DNA of 64,000 nucleotides from Actinomadura violacea (GTDB taxonomy: Bacteria; Actinomycetota; Actinomycetes; Streptosporangiales; Streptosporangiaceae): NCBI RefSeq assembly GCF_017573465.1, contig NZ_JAGEPF010000008.1, positions 62,001 to 126,000 on the forward strand, given 5' to 3'. The position numbers and the translations under genes were made by a program. The notes under the pieces were generated by a model. The model worked only from the letters and a program-made list of their open reading frames with translations, searched no databases and had not been told where the DNA came from. Below are positions 17,435-26,789 of the stretch, one piece after another. Each line of letters starts with the position of its first letter. Position 1 is the stretch's first letter.

Positions 17435-18679
17435 CTACCAGCGGCACTGCGGGGCGGGCAGGCCCCAGAGGGCGCGCTTGCCCGGGTCCTCGGCGACCGT
17501 CCAGACACGGTTCTGGGCGCGGTAGCAGGACAGGTCCTCGGGACCGTAGGAGATGGTCCGCTTGGACAGGTGCCGCCAGCCGTTCCCGCGCTGGTCGGCC
17601 TGGAGCATCGTGCCGCGCGCGGACCCGTGGCTCTGCGTGAACCACCAGTGGCCGTGGGCCCGGACGCCGCCCTGCACGCGGTCGCCGGGAAGGCTCGCGA
17701 CCCAGTTCGGGTACGCGACGCCGCCGGTCCCGGCGACCAGGCCGGTGCCGTTGCGCAGCGGCCACGTCGCGACGCGTCCGCGCGGCTCCTTCTCCTTGCA
17801 GTACTCGCCCGCGATCAGCGACGGGCCGCGGGTGGTGCGGTCGATGGACATCCACGACACGCGGGGCGCGCCGTGGCCCGCGCACTTCGCGCCGGCCCAG
17901 CCGTGGGCGTACTGCCAGCTGCCCGTCTGCGGCATGACGTACCGGTAGCCGTGCCCGTAGTACTTGCCGCCGTGCAGGCCGACCCATTCGGCATGCTTGG
18001 TCGACCCGTTCCTGCCGGCGAGGTCGTAGATCCGCCGCATGTCGAACTCGCGCAGGCCCGCGCGGGTGTCGGCGACGTACAGCTTGTCGCCGAACCAGGC
18101 GATGCCGCCCGCGTGCAGGTCGATGTCGCTGTAGGAGACCCGCCCGTTCCGCATCGCCGGGTAGACGAGCAGGACGTGCCGGTAGGTGCGCCGGTCGGGG
18201 TTGACGAACGTGACCCGGACGGCGCCGTCGTTGTGCCACGAGACGAGGATCGGACGGCCCGCGCCCCACTCGCCGTCGACCGCCGCGTCCGACACGGTGG
18301 TGACGCCCTGCGGGTACCACTTGCGGGTGACCGAGTCCTTCTTGTCGAAGCAGTAGGTGCGCGCCCCGGCGGGCACCTTGGCCGCCGCGGCGCAGCCGCC
18401 CGTGAGGTGCCGCTGCCCCGGGCCGTTGATCAGCGCTTGGACGCCGCTCGTGGTGAGCCTCTGCCCGAGCGCGCGCAGCGGACGGTCGAGGTTCGCGCCG
18501 CGGCGCAGGCCGAAGTCCGCCCGGCGCGGCACGGCGTCCCGCGCCGAGGTCGAGGCCGCCGCGGGCCCGGGCTGGACGACGGCGGGGATGGACGCCACCA
18601 GCGCGGCCAGCGGGACGCCCGCCGCCAGGGCGGCGGCGCCCGGCCGCCGCCCGCTCGCTCTCCGTTTCTTGATCATCAC
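17435..18679 (-). CDS. Secreted protein of unknown function, propeller-like
   Basis: 414 residues. The N-terminus has a twin-Arg-like start (MMIKKRRASGRRPG) followed by a hydrophobic stretch and an Ala-rich cleavage region ending near AAAS, so export is expected. The mature part has repeating Trp/Gly/Asp motifs, including AWFGDKLYVADTRAGLREFDM, which resembles a blade of a beta-propeller. Cysteines at several positions (GGCAAA, TYCFDK, AKCAG, EYCKEK, LSCYRA, PQCRW) suggest disulfides. I do not recognise a named family. The neighbouring M6 protease gene is on the same strand but separated by a hairpin. Confidence 0.75.
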   Translation of the reverse strand: MMIKKRRASGRRPGAAALAAGVPLAALVASIPAVVQPGPAAASTSARDAVPRRADFGLRRGANLDRPLRALGQRLTTSGVQALINGPGQRHLTGGCAAAAKVPAGARTYCFDKKDSVTRKWYPQGVTTVSDAAVDGEWGAGRPILVSWHNDGAVRVTFVNPDRRTYRHVLLVYPAMRNGRVSYSDIDLHAGGIAWFGDKLYVADTRAGLREFDMRRIYDLAGRNGSTKHAEWVGLHGGKYYGHGYRYVMPQTGSWQYAHGWAGAKCAGHGAPRVSWMSIDRTTRGPSLIAGEYCKEKEPRGRVATWPLRNGTGLVAGTGGVAYPNWVASLPGDRVQGGVRAHGHWWFTQSHGSARGTMLQADQRGNGWRHLSKRTISYGPEDLSCYRAQNRVWTVAEDPGKRALWGLPAPQCRW

Positions 18680-18805
18680 GCCCGCCGTCCTTTCCGGCGC
18701 CGTATCGCGGAAAACCCCGCACGGCGTCCATGGAACGGCAAATGACCATTACGGCGATCCGGTGAACCGGAAGCGCGGGCCGGGCGTCCGCCCGCACGGA
18801 CGGCG

Positions 18806-18841
18806 GACGGGACGGCCCCCTTTATCGGAAACCGTCCCGTC
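18806..18841 (-). terminator. Hairpin after the M6 protease gene
   Basis: GACGGGACGG (18,806-18,815) and CCGTCCCGTC (18,832-18,841) form a 10-base-pair stem with a 16-base loop, 17 bases past the protease stop. No T-run follows, so the strength is uncertain. Confidence 0.55.
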
Positions 18842-18857
18842 TGCAGCGATATCGGGA

Positions 18858-20921
18858 TTACGGAAGGCGGCAGGTGCCGTAGTCGGACTTGGTCGGGTCG
18901 CTTTCGGAGGTGCCGGTCAGCTTCAGCTTCGCCTTGTGCCGGGCGCCCGGCCCGGCCTTCGCCCACACCACCACGTCGGTGCCGCGGCCCGCCTTCGCGG
19001 TGGCCAGCTCGTTCGGCAGCCAGGTCGTCCAGCCCCCGCCGGCGACCGTCGCCTTCAGCCGGAAGACGTCGGAGCCGTAGACGCCGGTGCCGCCCTTACC
19101 GTGGTTGTCGACGCGCATCGCGCATCTCACCCAGCCGCCGCCGGCCGGCGCGGCCTTCCCGGAGCCGACCTTCACGCCGCGGCGCTGCGAACCGGCCCCG
19201 TCCAGCGACCGGACGGCCACCGTGTACGACAGGACGCCCTTCTTGTCGCGCTTCAGGTTCAGCACGTAGAAGTGCAGCCGGTTCGCCTGGTCGACGTATT
19301 CGAACTCGCTTCCGGAATTCGTCCCGGCGTGGAACAGCGCGTCCGACAGCTGCCGGTAGTCGCCGATCGTCATCTTCTGCGGCGTGCCGTCCGGCAGGAC
19401 GAAGTCGGTCTTGTCGATGTCCTGCGGGTTCGCGTCCTCGATCCAGATGAACGGCGCCCGGTCCTGGTTCTTGGTCTTCGCCAGCAGGACGCCGGAGTCG
19501 GGCGTGAACGAGTCCATGCCCATCCGGTCGACGACCTCGAGGGTGTAGTTGTCGAACCTGCCGCCGTCGCACCGCGGGTCGGTGCCGGTGTCGCAGGCCG
19601 GCTCCTTGTCGCCGCCCGTGCCGAGCTTGAGGTTGATGCCCGCGAGGCCGCCCTCGGCCGGCTCGGCGGACCGCGCCGTGATGTTCGCGACGACCGTCCC
19701 GTCCTGCGGGAGCGCGTCGCGGTCCAGCTGGAGCACCTTGCCCGCGTCGACGATGCCGAGCTTCATCTTGTTGCGGAGCATGTGCTCCGAGCCCATGGAC
19801 GCGCCGCTCACCGCCGGGATCGTCCACCGGCTGTGCGGGCCGCCGGGGCCGTTGAAGCTGCCGCGGCTCAGCATGTCCCACGGGCCGGTGTAGGAGCGGC
19901 GCGGCGGCACCCCGTACGGGTTGTTGTAGTTGTCGCCGATGCCGAGGATGTGGCTGAACTCGTGCGCGAACACGCCCATCCCGGAGCTCTCCGCCTGGGT
20001 GGAGCTGCCGGTGATCGCGTTCGGCCAGATCGTCGCGCCGGCCTGCCAGGACGTCCAGTCCACGTACCGGGTCTTCACCCAGTTCGGCAGGCCCGGGTCG
20101 CCCGGCCCCCACTCGGCCGGGACGTCGTCCTTGGACTTGAACTTCATCTGCCCGAACTCCTGCCAGGTGGAGCTCTCGTCCTGGCCGGCGCTGAGGAAGA
20201 AGACGAAGTCGAACTTCTTGGCGGCCTCCTCGCCGACGTCGGCGACCCACGCGGCGCGCGCGTCCTTGCGCAGGTCGCGGTTGCAGGTGTCGCCGGCCGG
20301 GCAGCCGGTCCCGCCCTGCATGTCGTCCACGCCGTACTCGTGGTCCTTGGCGGGCATCCGGTACGCGCCGAACGCGGTCAGGTCCACGCCGTAGCGCCCG
20401 CCGGAGTCCTCCATCCAGTACTCGTGCAGCGTGTGGCCGTGGTTGAGCGCCTCGGGCTTGTTGAGGAAGTCCTGGTAGAACTTCGCGACCTGGTCGCGCG
20501 GCACGTCGCCGACGGTGTTCGGATTGCCGAAGATGGTGGAGTTCTTCGGCTGGGTGACCACGAACGGCTGGTTCGGGTAGTCGACGAGGACGACCGCGCC
20601 CTTGAAGTTCTTGATCGAGCCCTTGCGGGCCGGGTCGGCCCACGAGGTGCCGGGGACCGACGCGTAGTCGTTCCAGGTCATCGTGTCGGGAAGCTCGTAG
20701 TTCTGCGGGTCGATGGGGCGCGGGCCGCCCGCCGCGTAGGTGCGGGCGGACGGCTGCCCCCGCTGCCACGGCTGCGTCTGCGGCCAGTGCCGCATCTGCC
20801 AGGGGTTCGCGGTGGGCTTGGGGTTCGGAGTCCTGGCCTGCGCGGCGGCCGGCACGGCCGCGAGGCCCGCGAGCAGCACCGTCGCCGCCGCGGGCACCAG
20901 CAGTGTTGTCTTGGCGCGCAT
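18858..20921 (-). CDS. Secreted M6-family (immune inhibitor A-like) metalloprotease
   Basis: 687 residues from the ATG at 20,921, chosen because AGGGGAG precedes it; a longer frame starts at 20,945 without a ribosome site. A signal peptide (MRAKTTLLVPAAATVLLAGLAAVPAAAQA) directs secretion. The zinc site HEFSHILGIGD (His320, Glu321, His324 and a downstream Asp) and the Met-turn-like GPWDMLSRG identify an M6/InhA-type peptidase. A Ca-binding-rich mid region and a C-terminal beta domain follow (VYGSDVFRLKATVAGGGWTTWLP). The family degrades host or environmental proteins. It has no visible pre-pro processing partner nearby. Confidence 0.9.
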   Translation of the reverse strand: MRAKTTLLVPAAATVLLAGLAAVPAAAQARTPNPKPTANPWQMRHWPQTQPWQRGQPSARTYAAGGPRPIDPQNYELPDTMTWNDYASVPGTSWADPARKGSIKNFKGAVVLVDYPNQPFVVTQPKNSTIFGNPNTVGDVPRDQVAKFYQDFLNKPEALNHGHTLHEYWMEDSGGRYGVDLTAFGAYRMPAKDHEYGVDDMQGGTGCPAGDTCNRDLRKDARAAWVADVGEEAAKKFDFVFFLSAGQDESSTWQEFGQMKFKSKDDVPAEWGPGDPGLPNWVKTRYVDWTSWQAGATIWPNAITGSSTQAESSGMGVFAHEFSHILGIGDNYNNPYGVPPRRSYTGPWDMLSRGSFNGPGGPHSRWTIPAVSGASMGSEHMLRNKMKLGIVDAGKVLQLDRDALPQDGTVVANITARSAEPAEGGLAGINLKLGTGGDKEPACDTGTDPRCDGGRFDNYTLEVVDRMGMDSFTPDSGVLLAKTKNQDRAPFIWIEDANPQDIDKTDFVLPDGTPQKMTIGDYRQLSDALFHAGTNSGSEFEYVDQANRLHFYVLNLKRDKKGVLSYTVAVRSLDGAGSQRRGVKVGSGKAAPAGGGWVRCAMRVDNHGKGGTGVYGSDVFRLKATVAGGGWTTWLPNELATAKAGRGTDVVVWAKAGPGARHKAKLKLTGTSESDPTKSDYGTCRLP

Positions 20922-21060
20922 GTCTCCCCTGTCTCGGGTGGTCACCGAGAAAGGTAGGAACGCCGGGCGCGCCGACGCTACGGCCTACTTATACGATCTT
21001 GCGGCGTTCGTCCTGGCATGTCGCGCCGTGGCCGTTTTCGCCGTCACAACAGCGCGCGCG

Positions 21061-21540
21061 TCACAGCAGCGGGCGCGTCGCGACGACGATGCCGTCCTCG
21101 TCGCCGTAGAGCCAGTCGCCCGCCCGGAACTCCACGCCGCCGAACTCCACCGGCACGTCCACCTCGCCGGCGCCGTCCTTGGCGCTCTTGCGCGGGTTGG
21201 AGCCGAGCGCCTTGACGCCGAGGTCGAGCCCGCCCAGCGCCACCACGTCCCGGACGGCCCCGTTGATCACCACGCCGGCCCAGCCGTTCGCCACCGCGGA
21301 CGCCGCGATCATGTCGCCCATCAGCGCGGACGCCAGCGAGCCGCCGCCGTCCACGACCAGCACCCGGCCCTCGCCCGGGGTGTTGAGCAGCCGCTTCACC
21401 AGGCCGTTGTCGCGGTGGCAGCGCACCGTCGCCACCGGCCCGGCGAACGCCGCGCGGCCGCCGTACCGCCGGAACTGCGTCTCGCAGCTGCGCAGCTCGT
21501 CCCCGAAGTCGTCGATGAGGTCAGCGGTCGCGAAGTCCAT
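21061..21540 (-). CDS. RraA-family protein
   Basis: 159 residues, the normal family length. [66 protein letters not shown] and the [16 protein letters not shown] motif match RraA/DlpA-like proteins. In E. coli RraA inhibits RNase E, while several homologues are 4-hydroxy-4-methyl-2-oxoglutarate or oxaloacetate aldolases. GGG and NGAVRDV motifs of the active site are present, so an aldolase activity is at least as likely. It stands alone between the M6 protease and a decayed HEPN-like fragment. Confidence 0.85.
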   Translation of the reverse strand: MDFATADLIDDFGDELRSCETQFRRYGGRAAFAGPVATVRCHRDNGLVKRLLNTPGEGRVLVVDGGGSLASALMGDMIAASAVANGWAGVVINGAVRDVVALGGLDLGVKALGSNPRKSAKDGAGEVDVPVEFGGVEFRAGDWLYGDEDGIVVATRPLL

Positions 21541-21633
21541 GCCCGGCAGCCTACTGCCCGGTAACCGCCGGTTCGCGGTTGCCCGTCCCCCCGCCCGGAA
21601 CGTTAGTCTCGCTCATGATCATGACGACGGACC

Positions 21634-21792
21634 GAGGAGCGGGATGGCGGCCGGCGCGGCTACTCGCTCGGGGACGCGCGGTTCCTGCTGCGCGTCGTCA
21701 CCGAGGAGCGGGACGTCTTCCGGCCCGCGCTGCCGCGTCCCGGCCTGTCCCTCGCCTCGGAGATCCGCGAGGCCGGCAACGAACCGAAGTGA
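21634..21792 (+). pseudogene. Decayed partial paralogue of the HEPN-like gene downstream
   Basis: In frame with the stop at 21,790-21,792 the DNA reads RRGYSLGDARFLL, then EERDVFRPALPRPGLSLAS. This aligns residue by residue with RRGYSLNDTRFLL and QEREIFKPVLPRPGLSLAS of the downstream protein. It has no start codon, and stops lie upstream in the same frame (21,604 and 21,616 region). The N- and C-terminal parts are missing. It is a remnant of a tandem duplication or of an older copy of the gene. Confidence 0.8.
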
Positions 21793-21859
21793 TCCGGCGC
21801 GAACTCCGGCGCCGACAGGCCCGTCCCATACCAGGGCAAGATCGAAAACGACGGAGGCG

Positions 21860-23104
21860 GTGAGGACGACGGGCAATCGCGACCTGATCGGGCAGGGGCT
21901 GGAGAACCTCCTTGAGGGCCTGCGCCCGTTCGTGGACCGCACCATGACCGGCGCGTGGGGGGCCGGCTGGGTCGCCGAGAAGGAGCGCCGCGACAACGAG
22001 CGGTACGGCACCGACGGCCGGCGCGGCTACAGCCTGAACGACACCCGCTTCCTGCTCAACGTGATCGTGCAGGAGCGGGAGATCTTCAAGCCGGTCCTGC
22101 CCCGTCCCGGCCTCTCGCTCGCCTCGCGGCTCCGCCAGGTGGGCAAGAAGTACGGCCACCAGTACAACAGCGACGCCTTCGCCGACGACGAGACCCGCGA
22201 GGCGCTGCACGCGATGGCGCAGCTGCTGAGCCTCGCCGGGGCGACGGCCGCGTCGCGGGCGGTCGCGGACCTGACCGCACGGGTCGGCGCCGGCGCGTCC
22301 GCTCCCCCGCCGCCGGGGCCCGGTTCCGCGCCGCCGCCTCCGCCTCCGCGCGGCACGCCGCCGCCTCCGCCGCCCGGCCCGGGTGCGGGCGCGCCCTACG
22401 GCACCGGCCCGCGGGGCGGCTACGGATATCCGCCACCGCCGCCCGGCGCCCCCTATGCCCCGCCGCCGGGCGGCCCTTACGCCCCGCCGCGTCCGGCGCC
22501 CCGGCCGGCGACCGCGCCGGGGGCGGGCCGGGCCGCCGGGACGGGCTTCGCCAAGGGATTCGGCATATCCGGCGGGGTCGTCGCCGGATGCCTGATCGGA
22601 CCGCTCGTGCTCTTCGTCGCCATCGTCCTGATGGTGAAGGGCTGCGCGTCCGGTCCGCCGCCGCCTGCGCCGAACGACGACGGGACCTCCTCCGCCGCGT
22701 CGGCGTCCGGTGGGAAGAGGCTCGGCTCCTACGGGAACGTCCAGCTCAGCGCCGGTTACTACATCCGCCTCAGCCACGACCCCGCGCACCCGCGCAAGTA
22801 CCCGATGATGCCGGACGCCGACGAGTCCAAGAACCTGGACGTCGGCGTCCAGTACGGCTACGTCGACGCGTCCGGCGGCGCCGAGATGGCGATGCTCCCC
22901 GCCGGCGCGAAGGGCGGCTACAAGACCTGCCGGAACACCACGAACTACGAGGACCGCATCGAGGTCGGCAGGGTCGCGGGACGGCGGCTGTGCCTGATCG
23001 CCGCCGACGGCGCGACGGGGCTGCTGACGGTGCGGCACGCGACCGAGCACCCGGCGGGCATCACCTTCGACCTCACCGTCTGGACGGGCCCGAAGCCGAA
23101 GTAG
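21860..23104 (+). CDS. Swt1-type HEPN-like domain protein with Pro-rich linker and one TM segment
   Basis: About 414 residues from the GTG at 21,860. GGAGG lies only two bases from the GTG, so the start is uncertain; the open frame continues upstream. Residues ~1-130 carry RRGYSLNDTRFLLNVIVQ and LSLASRLRQVGKKYGHQYNSD, which I recognise as the Swt1-like HEPN domain. Active HEPN RNases use R-x4-6-H; here the usual arginine position is Gly95 before Tyr98 and His100, so catalysis is doubtful. A Pro/Gly-rich linker (~150-225) leads to a single TM helix (GVVAGCLIGPLVLFVAIVLMV) and a ~140-residue extracellular part with three Cys. Function unknown. Confidence 0.72.
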   Translation: MRTTGNRDLIGQGLENLLEGLRPFVDRTMTGAWGAGWVAEKERRDNERYGTDGRRGYSLNDTRFLLNVIVQEREIFKPVLPRPGLSLASRLRQVGKKYGHQYNSDAFADDETREALHAMAQLLSLAGATAASRAVADLTARVGAGASAPPPPGPGSAPPPPPPRGTPPPPPPGPGAGAPYGTGPRGGYGYPPPPPGAPYAPPPGGPYAPPRPAPRPATAPGAGRAAGTGFAKGFGISGGVVAGCLIGPLVLFVAIVLMVKGCASGPPPPAPNDDGTSSAASASGGKRLGSYGNVQLSAGYYIRLSHDPAHPRKYPMMPDADESKNLDVGVQYGYVDASGGAEMAMLPAGAKGGYKTCRNTTNYEDRIEVGRVAGRRLCLIAADGATGLLTVRHATEHPAGITFDLTVWTGPKPK

Positions 23105-23108
23105 CCGG

Positions 23109-23564
23109 TCAGGCCGACGGGGCGTCGATCGGGCGGCCGATCAGCCGGGACAGGACGATCGCGGTCTTCGTCGCCGTGATGTTGTCCTCCCGGCGCAGCC
23201 GCTCCAGGGCCTGCTCCAGGTGCTGGATGTCGCGTGCCCGCACGTGCACCAGCGCGCTGGCGTCGCCGCTGATCGTGTACGCGGCGACCACCTCCGGATG
23301 GCCGCGGACGCTGGAGTAGATCTCCTCCGGGGACGTCGCGCCGGTGCAGAAGATCTCGATGAACGCCTCGGTCGTCCAGCCGAGCGCGGCCGGGTCCACC
23401 ACGGCCGCGAACCCGTTGATCACGCCGTCCGCGCGGAGCCGGTCGACGCGCCGCTTCACCGCGGGCGCCGACAGCCCCACCTTGTCGCCGATCTGCGCGT
23501 ACGAGGCTCGGCCGTCCTCCAGGAGCCGCGCAACGATTCGACGGTCCAGCTCGTCAAGACGCAA
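23109..23564 (-). CDS. Lrp/AsnC-family transcriptional regulator
   Basis: About 151 residues from a TTG at 23,564 (or 23,567), preceded by GGGGGTG on the minus strand; the open frame extends to 23,663 but its first 33 residues look non-coding. The HTH (LDELDRRIVARLLEDGRASYAQIGDKVGLSAPAVKRRVDRL) and the C-terminal RAM/AsnC domain (VVAAYTISGDASALVHVRARD) are clear. Lrp members bind amino acids and form octamers. It is divergent from ornithine aminotransferase, which it probably controls in response to arginine or ornithine status. Confidence 0.88.
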   Translation of the reverse strand: MRLDELDRRIVARLLEDGRASYAQIGDKVGLSAPAVKRRVDRLRADGVINGFAAVVDPAALGWTTEAFIEIFCTGATSPEEIYSSVRGHPEVVAAYTISGDASALVHVRARDIQHLEQALERLRREDNITATKTAIVLSRLIGRPIDAPSA

Positions 23565-23746
23565 CAAACAGCACCCCCAAAGTCGGTTTTCGTCATTGGT
23601 CGCCGGTAACCCCCGAACATACGCTGGATATGGACCGGGCGGCCAGCCGCCGCGTCCGGCCACCTCCCCCTCGGCACCGGGTTCCCGCCCGGTGTCCCGG
23701 CGATGCCCGGCCCGACCGGCCGGGCCCGAACGCGTGAAGGAGCGTC

Positions 23747-24940
23747 GTGACGGCGACCGAACAGCTGCGGGCGATGTCCGAGGAGCACAGCGCGCACAAC
23801 TACCACCCCCTCCCGATCGTCGTCGCCGACGCCGAGGGCGCGTGGCTCACCGACGTCGAGGGCAACCGCTACCTGGACATGCTGGCGGCCTACTCCGCGG
23901 TCAACTTCGGGCACCGCAACCCGCGGCTCACCGCCGCCGCCCGCCGGCAGCTCGACCGGGTCACCCTGGTCAGCCGGGCGTTCGACCACGACCAGTTCGG
24001 GCCGTTCGTGACGGAGCTGGCCGAGCTGTGCGGCAAGGACATGGTCCTGCCGATGAACAGCGGCGCCGAGGCCGTCGAGACCGCGCTGAAGACCGCCCGC
24101 AAGTGGGGCTACGAGGTCAAGGGCGTCCCGGCCGGGCAGGCGAACATCATCACGTTCGAGGGCAACTTCCACGGCCGCACCACCACGATCGTCAGCTTCT
24201 CCACCGACCCGGACGCCAAGGACTCCTACGGCCCGTACACGCCGGGGTTCCGGACCGTCCCGTACGGGGACGCCGACGCGCTCAAGGCCGCCATGGACGC
24301 CTCGACCGTCGCCGTGCTGATCGAGCCGATCCAGGGCGAGGCCGGCGTGAACGTCCCGCCGAGCGGGTTCCTGCGCGCGGTGCGCGAGCTGTGCACCGCG
24401 AACGGCACGCTGATGATCGCCGACGAGATCCAGTCGGGCCTCGGCCGGACCGGCACCACGTTCGCCGTCGAGCACGAGGACGTCGTCCCCGACGTCTACA
24501 TCCTCGGCAAGGCGCTCGGCGGCGGCATCATGCCGGTCTCCGCCGTCGTCGCCGACCGCGACGTGCTCGGCGTGTTCAAGCCCGGCCAGCACGGGTCCAC
24601 GTTCGGCGGCAACCCGCTGGCCTGCGCGATCGGCCGCGAGGTGATCGCGATGCTGCGGACCGGCGAGTACCAGGAACGGTCCAGGACGCTCGGCGCGCAC
24701 CTGCACGAGCGGCTCGGCCTGCTGCCCGGCGACCTCGTCCGCGAGGTGCGCGGCCGCGGCCTGTGGGCGGGCGTCGAGCTGCACGGCCGGGCGCGTCCGG
24801 TCAGCGAGCGGCTGATGGAGCTCGGCGTGCTGGCCAAGGAGACGCACGAGACCACGCTCCGGCTGGCGCCGCCGCTCGTCATCGAGCGCGAGGACCTCGA
24901 CTGGGCCCTCGACCGGCTCGAGACGGCTCTCAAGGGCTGA
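23747..24940 (+). CDS. rocD: Ornithine--oxo-acid aminotransferase
   Basis: 397 residues, standard length. PLP-enzyme landmarks are in place: NSGAEAVETALK, EGNFHGRTTTIVSFSTDP, EPIQGEAGVNVPP, ADEIQSGLGRTG and ILGKALGGG (Schiff-base Lys). It interconverts ornithine and glutamate semialdehyde, linking arginine catabolism to proline and glutamate. AAGGAG lies six bases from the GTG start. It is divergent from an Lrp-type regulator, a common arrangement for rocD genes in actinobacteria, and is followed by a separate cell-wall gene after 77 bases. Confidence 0.93.
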   Translation: MTATEQLRAMSEEHSAHNYHPLPIVVADAEGAWLTDVEGNRYLDMLAAYSAVNFGHRNPRLTAAARRQLDRVTLVSRAFDHDQFGPFVTELAELCGKDMVLPMNSGAEAVETALKTARKWGYEVKGVPAGQANIITFEGNFHGRTTTIVSFSTDPDAKDSYGPYTPGFRTVPYGDADALKAAMDASTVAVLIEPIQGEAGVNVPPSGFLRAVRELCTANGTLMIADEIQSGLGRTGTTFAVEHEDVVPDVYILGKALGGGIMPVSAVVADRDVLGVFKPGQHGSTFGGNPLACAIGREVIAMLRTGEYQERSRTLGAHLHERLGLLPGDLVREVRGRGLWAGVELHGRARPVSERLMELGVLAKETHETTLRLAPPLVIEREDLDWALDRLETALKG

Positions 24941-25017
24941 GCCGCGACCGCGTAAAGAGTTGCCCGCGGTCCGCCTGTCTGCGGCGGACCCGCCGCGCTC
25001 GGCGGGATGGTGTGCGC

Positions 25018-26028
25018 ATGCTGCCGAACCCGTCCGAGCAGGACGCCCCGGACCAGGACGAGCCGGCCGGCCGCAGGCGGCGCCGGGTGCTGATCGGCTG
25101 CGGCGTGCTGACGGCCGGCGCGCTCGCGCTGCTCGGCGGCGGCGCCTACCTGCTGGAGAACGCCTACAACGACGGCGTGAAGCGGATCGCGGGCGCGATG
25201 CCGGAGCGCAGCGGCCGCCCGGTGTCGACCGGGCGCGGTGAGAACTGGCTGCTGATCGGGTCGGACCGGCGCTCGGACATGCCGTCCATGGGCGCCCGGT
25301 CCGACACGATCATGCTGGTGCACCTGTCCGGGCGGGACGGCCGGGTGTCGGTGATCGCGATCCCGCGGGACAGCTGGGTGCCGATCCCCGGGCACGGCAA
25401 CGGCAAGATCAACTCGGCGTTCTCCTACGGCGGGCCGAAGCTGCTGATCCGGACCGTGGAGCAGCTCACGAGCGTCCGCGTCGACCACTACGCCGCCCTC
25501 GACTTCGGCGGGTTCGTCAAGATGACCGACGCGCTCGGCGGCGTGGACGTGACCGTCGAGAAGCGCACCTACGACCCGATGCACAACCGGACCTGGCCCG
25601 CCGGCCACCAGCACCTGAACGGCGTGGCGGCGCTCGACTTCGTCCGGCAGCGCTGGAACCTGCCCGGCGGCGACCTCGACCGGATCAAGCGGCAGCAGGC
25701 GTTCCTGCACGCCCTCGCCGACAAGGCCCTCGACACCCGCAACCCGCTGAAGATCGACCGGTTCATCCGGGCGGCGACGCACTCGGTGACCGTGGACGAC
25801 TCGGTGACCGCGGGCACGCTGCGCGGGCTGGCGGCACGGCTGCTGAAGACCCCGCTGATGGAGTACCTGACCGCCCCCGTCGACCGGTTCGCCTCGCGCG
25901 GCGGGCAGAGCGTGGTGCTGCTCGACAAGGCCGCCGACGGCGAGCTGTTCGCCGACGTCCGGCGGGACCGGGTCGGCGACTTCGTGGCCCGCAACGGGGC
26001 CGCGAACTCTGTCGGTACCGTCCGCTAG
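25018..26028 (+). CDS. LytR-CpsA-Psr (LCP) family protein
   Basis: 336 residues. A short cytoplasmic basic N-terminus (GRRRRR) precedes one TM helix (~24-46). The LCP domain follows with RGENWLLIGSDRRSD, ARSDTIMLVHL, VIAIPRDSWVPIPG, KINSAFSYGG, YAALDFGGFVKMTDALGGVDV and DFVRQRWNLPGGDLDRIKRQQ. LCP enzymes transfer polyprenyl-linked glycopolymers such as arabinogalactan or teichoic acids to peptidoglycan outside the membrane. The ATG at 25,018 is chosen although an in-frame GTG lies two codons upstream. It may be co-transcribed with rocD, but a GC-rich hairpin separates them. Confidence 0.9.
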   Translation: MLPNPSEQDAPDQDEPAGRRRRRVLIGCGVLTAGALALLGGGAYLLENAYNDGVKRIAGAMPERSGRPVSTGRGENWLLIGSDRRSDMPSMGARSDTIMLVHLSGRDGRVSVIAIPRDSWVPIPGHGNGKINSAFSYGGPKLLIRTVEQLTSVRVDHYAALDFGGFVKMTDALGGVDVTVEKRTYDPMHNRTWPAGHQHLNGVAALDFVRQRWNLPGGDLDRIKRQQAFLHALADKALDTRNPLKIDRFIRAATHSVTVDDSVTAGTLRGLAARLLKTPLMEYLTAPVDRFASRGGQSVVLLDKAADGELFADVRRDRVGDFVARNGAANSVGTVR

Positions 26029-26092
26029 AACAGCATGTGACCTGTGCGGATAAGTCGGGCATCAAATCAATGTGACGACCCGGGTCTGAATG

Positions 26093-26114
26093 GATTAGTC
26101 TAAGTGGACTAATC
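26093..26114. promoter_or_regulatory. Dyad GATTAGTC-N6-GACTAATC upstream of the PadR gene
   Basis: Perfect 8-base arms (26,093-26,100 and 26,107-26,114) separated by six bases lie 25 bases before the PadR ATG at 26,139. It is the probable autoregulatory operator for the PadR-efflux operon. ATTAGTC...GACTAAT resembles sites bound by PadR-type repressors. Confidence 0.7.
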
Positions 26115-26138
26115 GGCTTCGACCAAGAAGGTCGCATC

Positions 26139-26789
26139 ATGTCCCGACCCCTCACACCGCTCGCGCTGACCGTGCTGCGCATGCTGTGCGGCGGGCCCAT
26201 GCACCCCTACGAGATGCAGCAGCGGATCCGCGACCACGCCTACGACCACGCCGTCAAGGTCACGCACGGTTCGCTCTACCACTCGGTGGAGCGGCTCGCC
26301 TCCGCCGGCCTGATCGAACCGCTGGAGACGGCGCGCGAGGGCCGCCGGCCCGAGCGGACCGTCTACGCGGTCACCAGCGCCGGGCGCGACGCCGCGCACA
26401 TCCGCCTCGCCGAACTGCTCGCCAAGCCCGTCGAGGAGTTCCCGCTGTTCGGCACCGGCCTGGCGTTCATCAACCTGCTGCCCGAGGCGGAGGTCGCCCG
26501 GCAGCTGCGGACCCGCGCCATCGCGCTGGAGGCGCTGCTCGTCGGGCACCGGACGATCAACGACTCGCTCCGCAAGCGCGGCCTGGAGCGCTACAAGCTG
26601 CTCGACCAGGAATGGTCGATCGACCGGTTCCGCGGCGAGCTGGAGTTCGTCCAGAACCTGGCCGACGACCTGGAGTCCGGGCGGCTCACCTGGTCCGGCG
26701 ACGCCGGCATCACCTCGTGCCACCCGCCCGACCAGCACGAACACTGCACCGACTACGAATCACTCCGTAACGACGAGGGGGCACCATGA
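26139..26789 (+). CDS. PadR-family transcriptional regulator
   Basis: 216 residues. LTPLALTVLRMLCGGPMHPYEMQQRIRDHAYDHAVKVTHGSLYHSVERLASAGLIEPLETAREGRRPERTVYAVTSAGR is a textbook PadR winged helix. The helical C-terminus is of the longer PadR-s2 type. AAGAAGGTC precedes the start. Its stop overlaps the start of the DHA2 transporter by four bases (ATGA), so the two are translationally coupled. It probably represses this operon and is released by a toxic substrate of the pump. Confidence 0.92.
   Translation: MSRPLTPLALTVLRMLCGGPMHPYEMQQRIRDHAYDHAVKVTHGSLYHSVERLASAGLIEPLETAREGRRPERTVYAVTSAGRDAAHIRLAELLAKPVEEFPLFGTGLAFINLLPEAEVARQLRTRAIALEALLVGHRTINDSLRKRGLERYKLLDQEWSIDRFRGELEFVQNLADDLESGRLTWSGDAGITSCHPPDQHEHCTDYESLRNDEGAP

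Noticed and set aside
23344..24990. Extension of the LCP gene upstream into rocD (894-codon frame)
   Set aside because: The upstream part is a shadow of rocD; the LCP signature starts after 25,018 and has its own start.
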